Positions 18,010-26,590 of a stretch of DNA of 64,000 nucleotides are shown in pieces; position 1 is the stretch's first letter; every line of letters begins with the position of its first letter. The notes below the pieces were generated by a model. That model saw nothing but the letters and a program-made list of their open reading frames with translations, was not told the DNA's origin and searched no databases. The DNA comes from Bacteroidales bacterium. Its GTDB lineage: Bacteria > Bacteroidota > Bacteroidia > Bacteroidales > UBA932. The stretch is taken from assembly GCA_017427385.1 (NCBI GenBank), contig JAFRSW010000001.1, positions 17,762 through 81,761 of the forward strand. The letters run 5' to 3'. A program made the translations under genes and the position numbers.

Positions 18010-18591
18010 ATGGCAAAGAAAACACCCGCGATCAATTCGAGTTCAACGGCCGACATCGCTTTCCTCCTGCTCTGCTACTTCCTCATGACAACTACCATGG
18101 GCACGCAGACTGGTCTGAGCCGTCGTCTGCCTCCTATGCCCGACCCCAACCAGAAGGTAGAGGACCAGAAAGTTAATCGCCGCAACATCATCATTGTGAA
18201 GATTAACTCCGCCGACAGAATTTTGGCCGGTAGTGAACCCATAGACGTTAGCCAGCTCAAGGACAAGATTAAGATCTTCCTTACCAACCCCACCGACGAT
18301 CCCAACCTTCCCGTCATGGAAGCCACCGAGATCGCAGGCCTCGGTAACCGCAAGGTTTCGAAGGGCGTCATATCCCTCCAGAACGACCGTGGCACCAGTT
18401 ATCAGGCATACATCGCCGTTCAGAACGAGCTTGTGAAAGCCGTGAACGAACTCCGCGACGAAGCCTCGATGAGGGAATTCGGCAAGAAGTTCCTCGCCCT
18501 TGACGAAGATGGTCAGAAAATCATCAAGGAACTCGTTCCTCAGCAGATCTCCGAGGCCGAGCCCAAGGATGTTGGTAAAAGAAGAAGATAG
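18010..18591 (+). CDS. exbD: ExbD/TolR-family biopolymer transport protein (first of two)
   Basis: The product has 193 residues. It has a short cytoplasmic N-terminus, a TM helix with the essential Asp in SSTADIAFLLLCYFLMTTTM (Asp15), and a periplasmic domain. The domain is longer than usual, with an ILAGSEPIDVSQLKDKI strand-helix segment and an insert around 90-130. It couples proton flow through ExbB to energy transfer across the periplasm. It precedes a second, different exbD by 12 nt. Confidence 0.9.
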   Translation: MAKKTPAINSSSTADIAFLLLCYFLMTTTMGTQTGLSRRLPPMPDPNQKVEDQKVNRRNIIIVKINSADRILAGSEPIDVSQLKDKIKIFLTNPTDDPNLPVMEATEIAGLGNRKVSKGVISLQNDRGTSYQAYIAVQNELVKAVNELRDEASMREFGKKFLALDEDGQKIIKELVPQQISEAEPKDVGKRRR

Positions 18592-18603
18592 GAGGATATA
18601 GTT

Positions 18604-19068
18604 ATGTCAATGTTTAAGAAAGGCGAAAAGAAAGAAATGCCGGGAATCGCTTCCGGCTCGCTCTCCGATATCGTTTTCATGCTCTTGTTCTTCTTCATGG
18701 TGACGACCCAGATGAGGGAAACCGAAAACAAGGTCGTCGTCAAGATCCCCCAGGCTTCTGAATCGGTGAAGCTCGATCGCAAAGACCTCGCTTCCTATAT
18801 CAACATCGGAACTCCTATCCGCAGCCTCCAGGCTCAGTACGGAACCGATGCACGTATCCAGCTCAACGACTCTTTCAAGACCGTGGACGATATCCGCGAC
18901 TTCGTTGCAGCAGAGCGTGACTCCAAGAGCGAGAACGACCGTGCTTTCATGCAGATTTGCATCAGGGCGGACCAGGATGTACGTATGGGTATCATTACCG
19001 ATGTTAAGCAGGAGTTGCGACGCTGCTCTGCGCTTAAGATCATGTACTCAGCAAGGAAGGGCGAGTAA
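18604..19068 (+). CDS. exbD: ExbD/TolR-family biopolymer transport protein (second of two)
   Basis: The product has 154 residues. The TM helix contains the key Asp in GSLSDIVFMLLFFFMVTTQM. A periplasmic domain follows, ending VRMGIITDVKQELRRCSALKIMYS, which matches ExbD ends. With the preceding paralogue it could form a heterodimer. No tonB lies directly next to it; the nearest TonB-like gene is at 21183. The cluster ends at a strong terminator. Confidence 0.92.
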   Translation: MSMFKKGEKKEMPGIASGSLSDIVFMLLFFFMVTTQMRETENKVVVKIPQASESVKLDRKDLASYINIGTPIRSLQAQYGTDARIQLNDSFKTVDDIRDFVAAERDSKSENDRAFMQICIRADQDVRMGIITDVKQELRRCSALKIMYSARKGE

Positions 19069-19087
19069 AACCGCCCCGCTTCTATAG

Positions 19088-19116
19088 AGCAGCCCCCTTT
19101 ATGAGGGCTGCTTTTT
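19088..19116 (+). terminator. Terminator after the exb cluster
   Basis: AGCAGCCC (19088-19095) pairs with GGGCTGCT (19105-19112), followed by TTTT. Confidence 0.9.
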
Positions 19117-19133
19117 AAAATGCAATAAAAGGA

Positions 19134-20543
19134 ATGTCTAAGGAATTACTGCGTACGAAGGTCAAGGACCTTCTTGCAAAGGCACCCGGAGAAGAGGTTC
19201 TCGCGAAGGGCTGGGTGCGCACAAAGCGAGGAAACAAGGAAATCGCGTTCATCGCACTGAACGACGGTTCCACCATAAATAATATTCAGATCGTAGTCGA
19301 CAAGACCGCGACGGATGCAGACCTGCTGGCGAAAGTCACCACAGGTGCCTGCATAGCCGTCCGTGGCAAGCTGGTGGAGTCTATAGGAAGCGGCCAGGCG
19401 GTCGAGATCCAGGCTTCGGAAATCGAAGTCTACGGAGAATGCGACCCTGTGCGTTATCCTCTTCAGAAGAAAGATACCAGTTTCGAGTATCTTCGCACTG
19501 TCGCCCACATGCGTCCCCGCACCAATACCTTCGGCGCTGTGCTGCGCCTACGCAGCCAGATGGCCTTCGCCATCCACGAGTATTTCCATTCGAAGGGATT
19601 CGTCTATCTGCACACCCCGCTCATCACTGCGGCTGACGCCGAGGGTGCCGGTAACATGTTCCAGGTGACAACCCTGGACCTCAACGCCCCTCTCCCCCGC
19701 GACAAGAAGGGTGGCATAGACTACAGTAAGGATTTCTTCGGGCGCAGGACCTCCCTGACCGTCAGCGGTCAGCTTGAAGGCGAGCTCGGAGCCACCGCGC
19801 TCGGCGAGATCTACACCTTCGGCCCCACCTTCCGCGCAGAGAATTCAAACACTCCCCGCCACCTGGCGGAGTTCTGGATGATAGAGCCGGAGATGGCATT
19901 CTACGACATCAAGGATAACATGGCCCTCGCCGAAGACTTCATCAAGAGCCTGGTCAAGTACGCCCTCGACAACTGCTACGACGACCTCAAGTTCCTGAAC
20001 GACCGCTACGACAGCGAGCTAATCGAGCGCCTGCAGGGCGTAGTGAACACCGAGTTCAAGATCCTCACCTACACCGAGGGCATCGAGATCCTCGAGAAGG
20101 CGGTTGCGGACGGGCACAAGTTCGAGTATCCCGTGGCCTGGGGCGTGGACCTGCAGAGCGAGCACGAGAGGTATCTGGTGGAGCAGCACTTCGGCCGCCC
20201 CGTCATCCTCACCGACTATCCCAAGGACATCAAGGCCTTCTACATGAAGCAGAACGAGGATGGACGCACCGTGCGCGCCATGGACGTTCTCTTCCCGAAG
20301 ATCGGCGAGATCATCGGCGGAAGCGAGCGCGAGGCCAGCTTCGAGAAGCTGAACGCACGCATCGACGAACTGGGCATGAGCCACCGCACCCTGGAGTGGT
20401 ATCTGGATACCCGCCGCTTCGGCAGCTGCCCTCACAGTGGCTTCGGCCTCGGATTCGAGAGGCTGCTGCTCTTCGTGACCGGCATGCAGAACATCCGCGA
20501 TGTCATCCCCTTCCCGAGAACCCCTAAAAACGCAGAATTCTAG
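19134..20543 (+). CDS. asnS: Asparaginyl-tRNA synthetase
   Basis: The product has 469 residues, full length. The N-terminal OB-fold anticodon-binding domain (about 1-115) begins with [18 protein letters not shown]. The class II catalytic domain has motif 2 in [20 protein letters not shown] and motif 3 in [20 protein letters not shown]. The ending [17 protein letters not shown] is typical of AsnRS and separates it from AspRS. It charges tRNA-Asn with asparagine. udk follows 3 nt later. Confidence 0.97.
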   Translation: MSKELLRTKVKDLLAKAPGEEVLAKGWVRTKRGNKEIAFIALNDGSTINNIQIVVDKTATDADLLAKVTTGACIAVRGKLVESIGSGQAVEIQASEIEVYGECDPVRYPLQKKDTSFEYLRTVAHMRPRTNTFGAVLRLRSQMAFAIHEYFHSKGFVYLHTPLITAADAEGAGNMFQVTTLDLNAPLPRDKKGGIDYSKDFFGRRTSLTVSGQLEGELGATALGEIYTFGPTFRAENSNTPRHLAEFWMIEPEMAFYDIKDNMALAEDFIKSLVKYALDNCYDDLKFLNDRYDSELIERLQGVVNTEFKILTYTEGIEILEKAVADGHKFEYPVAWGVDLQSEHERYLVEQHFGRPVILTDYPKDIKAFYMKQNEDGRTVRAMDVLFPKIGEIIGGSEREASFEKLNARIDELGMSHRTLEWYLDTRRFGSCPHSGFGLGFERLLLFVTGMQNIRDVIPFPRTPKNAEF

Positions 20544-20546
20544 AAT

Positions 20547-21173
20547 ATGTTGGTAATAGGTATCGCCGGCGGTTCCGGCTCAGGAAAAACCACAGTGGTG
20601 AAGGCGATCAAGGACCGCCTCAAGGAAGATGTGGTGGTCATCCCCCAGGATGCCTACTACAAAGACTCCAGCAACCTCTCGGACGAGCAGAAGCGCAATC
20701 AGAACTTCGACCATCCGGACGCCATCGACTGGGAACTTCTCTGCAAGCAGCTCAGCGAACTGAAAGAGGGTAAGACTGTGCACCAGCCTGTGTATTCCTA
20801 CATCAGCTGCTCGCGTTCCAAGACAGAGACCGTGACGGTGGAGCCCGCCGACGTGATTATCATCGAGGGCATCCTCATCTTCACCTGCAAGAAACTGCGG
20901 GACCAGCTGGATATCAAGCTGTTCGTGGATGCGGACGATGACGACCGCCTGATGCGCGTGATGGCCCGCGACATCCGCGAACGCGGGAAGAACGTGGAAT
21001 GGGTAATCGAGCGCTACAGCCGCACCGTGAAGCCGATGTACCTTCAGTTCATCGAACCCAGCAAGCGCTACGCCGACATAATCATCCCCCAGGGCGGCCA
21101 CAACAAGGTTGCCATCAACATGATAATGAACACGGTGGAGAAGGCCCTCCGGAAGAACAAGGCAAACGTGTAA
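20547..21173 (+). CDS. udk: Uridine kinase
   Basis: The product has 208 residues. The Walker A motif is GIAGGSGSGKTT at the N-terminus. QDAYYKD, FDHPDAIDW and PVYSYISCSR are the substrate-binding segments of Udk, and VIIIEGILIF is the Walker B region. It phosphorylates uridine and cytidine in pyrimidine salvage. Length matches bacterial Udk. It lies between asnS and a TonB-like gene with very short gaps. Confidence 0.96.
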   Translation: MLVIGIAGGSGSGKTTVVKAIKDRLKEDVVVIPQDAYYKDSSNLSDEQKRNQNFDHPDAIDWELLCKQLSELKEGKTVHQPVYSYISCSRSKTETVTVEPADVIIIEGILIFTCKKLRDQLDIKLFVDADDDDRLMRVMARDIRERGKNVEWVIERYSRTVKPMYLQFIEPSKRYADIIIPQGGHNKVAINMIMNTVEKALRKNKANV

Positions 21174-21182
21174 ACGAAGGCT

Positions 21183-21893
21183 ATGCGCATCTCCAGAGAC
21201 GACCGGGCCGGATTATACATCACAGTGATCGTGCACCTCGTGGTGCTGATCGTGCTGATGGCCATCCAGCTCGGTGCGACTTTGAAAAAGGAGACGTCCT
21301 TCGTGCTGGACTTCACCAAGATGGAGCAGATAGAGAAGCTCCAGAAAGAACTTGAGCTGAAGCAGGCGATCAACGACCGCCTCAACGAGATGCTCGCCGG
21401 AGGTTACGAGCCCATACGCAACATCGCGGTGGACCGCTCCGAACTCCGGGACGACCGCCATTCGGCGGAAGATGCGCGGGAGCTTTACGAAGAGGCCGAG
21501 AAACTGAAGCAGGACCTCCAGCGCCCTGCGGAGGAAGTTCAGGTGGAGCATGAGATTATTGCAGCTCCGACTCCTGCCAAGAAAGAAGAAGCGCGGAAAG
21601 AGGTCAAATACAGCGGCCCGTCCGTGTTGGAATACGAGCTGGAAGGCCGCAAGGCCAGCCGCCTGCCCATCCCGGCATACCGCTGCATCGGCGCCGGCGA
21701 GGTTCGCATCAACATCACCGTGGACAAGCAGGGAACGGTGGTTGGCGCCAAGGTGGACGAGAGCTCGTCATCTTCCGACGGATGCCTGCGTTCCTTTGCC
21801 GTCCGGGCAGCCAGGATGTCGAAGTTCTCGATGAGTACCACGGCGCCCGACCGCCAGCAAGGATATATAATTTACCAATTTGTAGCACAATAA
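21183..21893 (+). CDS. TonB-like energy-transducer protein
   Basis: The product has 236 residues. It has a short basic N-terminus, a TM helix (about 11-32), a coiled-coil/charged periplasmic linker (about 40-135) and a C-terminal domain. The segment GEVRINITVDKQGTVVGAKVDESSS in that domain has the TonB C-terminal strand pattern. It may receive energy from an ExbB/ExbD pair, possibly the cluster 2 kb upstream. The N-terminal helix is HLVVLIVLMAIQLG. The linker is Glu/Lys-rich rather than Pro/Lys-rich, so it could instead be a TolA-like protein. Confidence 0.7.
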   Translation: MRISRDDRAGLYITVIVHLVVLIVLMAIQLGATLKKETSFVLDFTKMEQIEKLQKELELKQAINDRLNEMLAGGYEPIRNIAVDRSELRDDRHSAEDARELYEEAEKLKQDLQRPAEEVQVEHEIIAAPTPAKKEEARKEVKYSGPSVLEYELEGRKASRLPIPAYRCIGAGEVRINITVDKQGTVVGAKVDESSSSSDGCLRSFAVRAARMSKFSMSTTAPDRQQGYIIYQFVAQ

Positions 21894-21906
21894 CACTGAA
21901 ACTGAA

Positions 21907-22869
21907 ATGAAAAAGTCTATTTTAAAGCCCTTGATGGCAATTTTGCTCGCTGCGCCCCTGCTATCGGGATGTCTGGCCGGCAAGTTCATGTGCAATTACG
22001 CCCTGAAACCTACCCCTCACGGTGTAGATGATATTGAGCGCACCCGCCATAAAGCCGATTCGCTGTGCCCCGGGGTTATTGCCTGGTACGATAACCTGCA
22101 TAATGCGGGAGTATTCCAAGACACTACGATTGTCGGAGAGGGCGGATTCAAGGTGCACGCAGTCTACGCTCCCGCAAAGAATCCCGCCAAGGCAGAAGGC
22201 ACTGCGGTGGTAGTGCACGGCTATACCGACAACCACCTCGTCTTCCTGTATCTGGTAAAGATGTACCGGGATGAGTTCAACTACAATGTGATGGTGCCGG
22301 ATCTGCAGTATCACGGCTATTCCGAAGGCCGCGCCGCCGGAATGGGATGGCTCGACCGCCTCGATGTGGAGCGCTGGGCCGCCCTGGCCCATGAGCTCTG
22401 GCCCAACGACTTCATGGTCGTTCACGGTGTGTCGATGGGTGCAGCCACCGTCATGATGATGAGCGGTGACGAATTGCCTTCGTATGTGCGCGCATTCGTG
22501 GAGGATTGCGGTTATTCTTCGGTTTGGGACCAGTTCGCCCACAACCTGAAGGATTCCTTCCATCTTCCCACCTTCCCTGTGCTCAATTCTGCATCCATTG
22601 TCTGCAAGAACCGCTACGGCTGGGGCTTCAAGGAAGCATCTTCCGTCAAGCAGCTTGCCAAGTGCGACCGTCCCATGCTCTTCATCCATGGCGATGCCGA
22701 CGACTTCGTGCCCTTCAGCCACCTGCAGAAGAACTACGATGCCAAAACCCATGGCTACAAGGAAATGTGGGTCGGCAAGGGAGCAGTCCATGCCAACTCC
22801 TATGCCAAGCACCCCGAGGAGTACACCGAGCACGTCCGTGACTTCCTCGCCAAGGTGAAAAGGATGTAA
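21907..22869 (+). CDS. Alpha/beta-hydrolase lipoprotein
   Basis: The product has 320 residues. The lipoprotein signal ends in LLSGC (Cys22). The alpha/beta-hydrolase fold shows the oxyanion motif VVVHGYTDNH, the nucleophile elbow VHGVSMGAA, the acid motif FIHGDADDFVPF and the His motif GAVHANSYAKHPEEY. This is the pattern of DUF1749/YfhR-like or cutinase-like serine hydrolases found as lipoproteins in Bacteroidetes. It probably removes acyl groups at the cell envelope; the substrate is unknown. It is the last protein gene before tRNA-Ser. Confidence 0.88.
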   Translation: MKKSILKPLMAILLAAPLLSGCLAGKFMCNYALKPTPHGVDDIERTRHKADSLCPGVIAWYDNLHNAGVFQDTTIVGEGGFKVHAVYAPAKNPAKAEGTAVVVHGYTDNHLVFLYLVKMYRDEFNYNVMVPDLQYHGYSEGRAAGMGWLDRLDVERWAALAHELWPNDFMVVHGVSMGAATVMMMSGDELPSYVRAFVEDCGYSSVWDQFAHNLKDSFHLPTFPVLNSASIVCKNRYGWGFKEASSVKQLAKCDRPMLFIHGDADDFVPFSHLQKNYDAKTHGYKEMWVGKGAVHANSYAKHPEEYTEHVRDFLAKVKRM

Positions 22870-22872
22870 TTA

Positions 22873-22902
22873 TTTGGGATTGCAGATTAATTGCTATATT
22901 TG
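22873..22902 (+). promoter_or_regulatory. Consensus promoter of tRNA-Ser
   Basis: TTTG at 22873-22876 and TATATTTG at 22895-22902 with an 18-nt spacer, 15 nt before the tRNA 5' end. Confidence 0.75.
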
Positions 22903-22917
22903 CAGTCCCTTTTACCG

Positions 22918-23002
22918 GGTGAGATGTCCGAGTGGTTGAAGGAGCCTGCCTCGAAAACAGGTGTACGGCAACGTACCGGGGGTTCGAATCCCTCTCTCAC
23001 CG
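22918..23002 (+). tRNA. tRNA-Ser, anticodon CGA
   Basis: The gene is 85 nt long. The acceptor stem pairs GGTGAGA with TCTCACC, followed by discriminator G. The D stem is TCC/GGA. The anticodon loop CTCGAAA gives anticodon CGA. A long class II variable arm GTACG/CGTAC and a T arm with TTCGAAT confirm tRNA-Ser. CCA is not encoded. The base pair closing the anticodon loop is a C-A mismatch, which is slightly unusual. Confidence 0.93.
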
Positions 23003-23023
23003 CGCAATGCAATCAGAATCAGG

Positions 23024-23048
23024 CGCCGCACAACAGTGCGGCGTTTTT
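23024..23048 (+). terminator. Terminator after tRNA-Ser
   Basis: CGCCGCAC (23024-23031) and GTGCGGCG (23036-23043) form a perfect 8-bp stem with loop AACA, followed by TTTTT. Confidence 0.9.
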
Positions 23049-23761
23049 GCGTGATGGTGTGGCCGTTGAAAGCTTGCTTTCATAAGGGCACGGCAGCGCG
23101 CAAAAAGCGCGGCGCAGCCACGCACCTGTATTCTGATTGCTCTCGGTGACCAAGGGATAGCGCGACCGAAGGGAGCGGAATCCCTCCACCTCCCTCCTCC
23201 TTACCCAGAAACCCCCGCTCCCCCTCCTCGCGCTAGCACTTTCAAATCTATTTACAAAAACTGCCTTCGGAGGCCGATTCTTGTAAAAAAACCGCCTAAT
23301 AATGCCGTTTTTTTTACACAACCATGCATTACAGGCGGGTTTGCGTAAATACGTTTATAAACGTTTAATACTAAATGTCCATTTTAAATCCTGAGGCGCT
23401 CATCTGCTTTGCTCACGGTGTTCGAGGGATGTGCAAAGGGGCGCAGCGACTGCGCAAATCCCTCCCCATCCTCTCCCATCCCTCCCTCCGCTTTCATGCG
23501 TGGAGCCAACATATTGATTTGCTGGAGATTACGTGTTTTGTCTTCCCCTGATTAAAGGAAGGTAAAGTACCTATAGTATTGATTATTAGGCATTTGCCTC
23601 CACGACCCTTATATTTCATCAGTCGTAACTGATGAATTTGTGTCAAAAGACTTCCATTGCTCATAAATAGTCCGCATATTCCTTAAGTTGCGTGGCGAGA
23701 ATCCTTTGAGCCTCGGCATCTCTGCAGAGGGTTGCTGGGATTATGTTCCCACAAAAATCAC
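23049..23761. other. Long intergenic region without a convincing gene
   Basis: About 710 nt without supported coding. It contains small palindromes (TGAAAGC-TT-GCTTTCA at 23067-23082; TTCATCAGT-CGTA-ACTGATGAA at 23625-23646), a GC-rich CCCTCC-rich stretch, and one copy of a spaced repeat element (23251-23353) that also occurs at 54838-54949. A short minus-strand frame ending at 23661 might be a gene remnant, but it has no recognisable family. Confidence 0.6.
23251..23353. repeat. Spaced repeat element, copy A
   Basis: Shared blocks with copy B (54838-54949) are TTTACAAAAA, then GTAAAAAAACCGC 32 nt later, then TTTTTTTACACAA 26 nt after that, then ATGC-x-x-TACAGGC. The first three blocks have identical spacing in both copies while the sequence between them differs. 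GTAAAAAAA and TTTTTTTAC can pair as a hairpin. Confidence 0.65.
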
Positions 23762-23769
23762 TATCTTTA
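23762..23769 (+). promoter_or_regulatory. -7 box before the SGNH lipoprotein operon
   Basis: TATCTTTA, one mismatch to TAnnTTTG, 22 nt before ATG 23792. Confidence 0.4.
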
Positions 23770-23791
23770 CAACAACAAACCACTGCCACCC

Positions 23792-26584
23792 ATGAAACGC
23801 CTGCTGACAACCATCCTGCCAATAACCATACTGTTCCTCCTGTTTGCCTGCTCTCCTCAGCCCGAACCGGAGCCCAAGACCGAAGAACCACAAACAGAAG
23901 AGCCGCAGGAACCGGAAGAAGAAAAAGCATCTCTCACCGTCAGCCCGGAAAGCATCTCCCTTCCCGGAACCAAAGCCCTGCTTTCCATTACCGTCACCTC
24001 CAACGTGGCATGGACGGTCTCTTCTACGGCAGACTGGCTCGGCACTACGCCGTCAAGCGGCCAGGGGAACGCCATGGTCGTGGTAGTAGCGAAAGACTAT
24101 CGGGGAAAAGAGGAACCTCGCAACGCCGCCTTGCGCTTCAGCTACGAAGATCAATCCCTGGATGTCCCCGTTTCACAGACGGCTGAGCAGGAATTCAAGG
24201 GCACCGGGACCAAGGAAGACCCCTATCTCATATCCACGGAAGCAGACCTTAGAAACCTGAGCACCCTTACAAATGATTCATCCTCTGCAAACATTTACTG
24301 TGCAGCGCATTACAAACAGACGGCAGATATTTCCCTCTCGGACAAATTCACCCCGATTGCCCAGGGAGGCGTTTCATTCACCGGCAGCTACGATGGAGGC
24401 GGGCATACTATTGACGGCCTCAAGATCCTCTCGACAACTGTGAAGAAAGCTACCGGATTCATCGCAGTCGCATCCAATGCCGAAATACGCTCTATTCGCT
24501 TCACTAATGCGAATATCGATGCCGGGTATGTCTATAGCGGCACCGTCGTAGGCAAGGCCGATAAAACGACAGTCTATGATTGCGACGTCACAGGATTATT
24601 CCGTCAGTACACTGCCAGCCTCAACGTAGTTAATGAGGCTAACGAAGGGTTCTCCGGAGGCCTGGCCGGATGGGTGACGGACTGCACCATAGAGAAATGC
24701 GATCTCGATGCCGACGTGACCATCTACGGCAAATACAGCGGTGGCCTGATTGGCGTGGTGCAGAATTCCACGGTGGAAGACTGCCACCTGGCCAAGGAAC
24801 GCACCGTCAATATCTACTACCATTGGAACGGAGGCCTGGTGGGCGTCATGCGCGGCGCAAAGGCGGCGATCCGCAACTGCTCCTTCGAAGGCAACCTTAC
24901 CTCGGTGGGTTACATCCAGGGGGGCATCGTGGGCCAGGTGGAGGGAGGTAGGATCGAATACTGTGTACTAGGCAGTTACGGTTCCATCGGCAGCGACAAG
25001 TACTTCGTGGGCGGCATCGCGGGAGCGCTCGTGCCGGTAGATGAAATAACGGTGGACCACTGCGCCTGCTATGGCACCGTAAAAGGCCAGTATGCCGTTG
25101 GCGGCATCGCGGGCTACAGCGGGTTCCTGATCTCCAGCCTGAAAATATCTTCCGCCACCAAGCCGGTTACAATCTCCAACTGCGCGACCATCGGCTCGGA
25201 AATCACCGCGACCGGCAACAACGGCAACTCGAATCTCTATTCCATAGCTTCCGGCATCCTGGGCTGGTCCCACGGCAGCAATAACCTTACTCTCAAAGGA
25301 TGCTTCAGCCGTCCGGCCCTCATCCAGACCATCTCCGGCGGCAACAGGGGCGCCCTCGCCGGCATCCTCGCATATCAGAACTCCACCGGCAGCAACTGCA
25401 AGGTCTCGAACTGCTACTCCACCCTCACTCCCTCCTCCCTGCTCTCCTGCAACGACCTGGTGACCACTCTCGCTGGATATGACTTCTACGGAGCCATCTA
25501 CTGCCGGGCCGTTCAGCCTACAAGCGTTTCCAACTGTTTCTGCGATGCTTCGCTGAAGACCGGCACGGGCGATGCCACGGAAAGCGGGCTGGAAGCCCTT
25601 CAGACCGCACAATTCGGAGACGGCACGCTGCTCGGCAAACTGCAGGCATCCGCGGAAGGCACTGCCTGGATCGCAGGAGGAGACAATCTCCCGACCATCG
25701 AGGGCCTGCCGGCGGATCCCAACGTGAAACCCAAGGCTGCCAAGCGCGTGAGCGTCATCGGGGACTCCATCTCCACCTTCAGGGGATGGATTCCGGGAGG
25801 ATACAGTGCGCACTACCCCGCCGCTGACGGTACCCTGACACTGGTGAACGAGACCTACTGGTACCGCCTGATCCACGACTATATGAAGAGTGCCGAACTC
25901 GACCAGAACATCGCTTTCTCGGCAACTACCGTAACAAATACAACAGACGAGAACTACGAAGCGCGATACGGCACCGCCACCAACAACTGGTTCAAGCACG
26001 ACTTCGTCACCCGCTTCATAGAACACGGTGGATGCGGACAACCGGACATCATCATCCTCCATGGAGGCACCAACGACTGGTCCCATAACGCCGATCCGCT
26101 GGCTCCCGGCGTAGCCATCCGCAACGATGCCAGCAACATCTACGGCGGCGAAGCGCCGTCCAAGGACATCATGGATGCGATTTTCGCCAAGGCCGATGCC
26201 GCCACCACGCGGAGCGACGTCAACGCCCTGCCCGACGGCACTTTCTGCGAAGCCTATGCGAAACTGCTTTGCCTGATCCGCGAGCGCTACCCCAAGTGCA
26301 AGGTCGTGTGCATTATCGGGGATTACGTCAGCATTTCCATAGAGCAGTCGATTCTGCAGATTGCAGACCACTACGGTGCCAAAACCGTAAACCTCCTCCG
26401 CGTGAACGGTTTCAACGACCTTGGAGGATACTCCCTCTCCACGTTCAAGAATCAGGGAAGCCAGCCAAACATGCCCAAGCACGATTACTCCGGCAACGTG
26501 AACGGCTGCCATCCTAATTCGGCTTGCATGAAATTCATCGCAGAAAAGATTTATACTGAACTGGGCAGTTGGCTCGAAGAATAG
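23792..26584 (+). CDS. Modular lipoprotein: BACON-like domain, GLUG-type repeats, SGNH hydrolase
   Basis: The product has 930 residues. The lipoprotein signal ends LLFAC (Cys18), followed by a Pro/Glu-rich tether. A BACON-like domain (about 45-130) has WTVSSTADWLGTTPSSG. A parallel-beta region (about 135-630) carries repeated GGLAGW, GGLIGV, GGLVGV, GGIVGQ and GGIAG motifs, as in GLUG/polysaccharide-binding folds. The C-terminal SGNH hydrolase has VIGDSIS (Ser659), HGGTND (Asn761) and CHPN (His907). It is probably a surface carbohydrate esterase. The C69/BNR gene follows in the same frame after only 6 nt. The start at 23792 gives the lipoprotein signal; a longer frame does not. Confidence 0.85.
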   Translation: MKRLLTTILPITILFLLFACSPQPEPEPKTEEPQTEEPQEPEEEKASLTVSPESISLPGTKALLSITVTSNVAWTVSSTADWLGTTPSSGQGNAMVVVVAKDYRGKEEPRNAALRFSYEDQSLDVPVSQTAEQEFKGTGTKEDPYLISTEADLRNLSTLTNDSSSANIYCAAHYKQTADISLSDKFTPIAQGGVSFTGSYDGGGHTIDGLKILSTTVKKATGFIAVASNAEIRSIRFTNANIDAGYVYSGTVVGKADKTTVYDCDVTGLFRQYTASLNVVNEANEGFSGGLAGWVTDCTIEKCDLDADVTIYGKYSGGLIGVVQNSTVEDCHLAKERTVNIYYHWNGGLVGVMRGAKAAIRNCSFEGNLTSVGYIQGGIVGQVEGGRIEYCVLGSYGSIGSDKYFVGGIAGALVPVDEITVDHCACYGTVKGQYAVGGIAGYSGFLISSLKISSATKPVTISNCATIGSEITATGNNGNSNLYSIASGILGWSHGSNNLTLKGCFSRPALIQTISGGNRGALAGILAYQNSTGSNCKVSNCYSTLTPSSLLSCNDLVTTLAGYDFYGAIYCRAVQPTSVSNCFCDASLKTGTGDATESGLEALQTAQFGDGTLLGKLQASAEGTAWIAGGDNLPTIEGLPADPNVKPKAAKRVSVIGDSISTFRGWIPGGYSAHYPAADGTLTLVNETYWYRLIHDYMKSAELDQNIAFSATTVTNTTDENYEARYGTATNNWFKHDFVTRFIEHGGCGQPDIIILHGGTNDWSHNADPLAPGVAIRNDASNIYGGEAPSKDIMDAIFAKADAATTRSDVNALPDGTFCEAYAKLLCLIRERYPKCKVVCIIGDYVSISIEQSILQIADHYGAKTVNLLRVNGFNDLGGYSLSTFKNQGSQPNMPKHDYSGNVNGCHPNSACMKFIAEKIYTELGSWLEE

Positions 26585-26590
26585 AATACC

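Noticed and set aside
23019-23321. 100-codon minus-strand frame in the region after tRNA-Ser
   Set aside because: It covers the tRNA terminator side and a spaced repeat element, has an odd composition, and shows no family features.
23661-23930. 89-codon minus-strand frame, possible gene remnant
   Set aside because: Most of it is antisense to the SGNH lipoprotein start; only the last about 20 residues lie in free DNA and I cannot link them to a family.
26582-26590. TAG read as an amino acid joining the SGNH and C69-BNR genes
   Set aside because: TAG is a normal stop in other genes here, such as queA and the phosphatase-like gene. Only low-level read-through remains possible.
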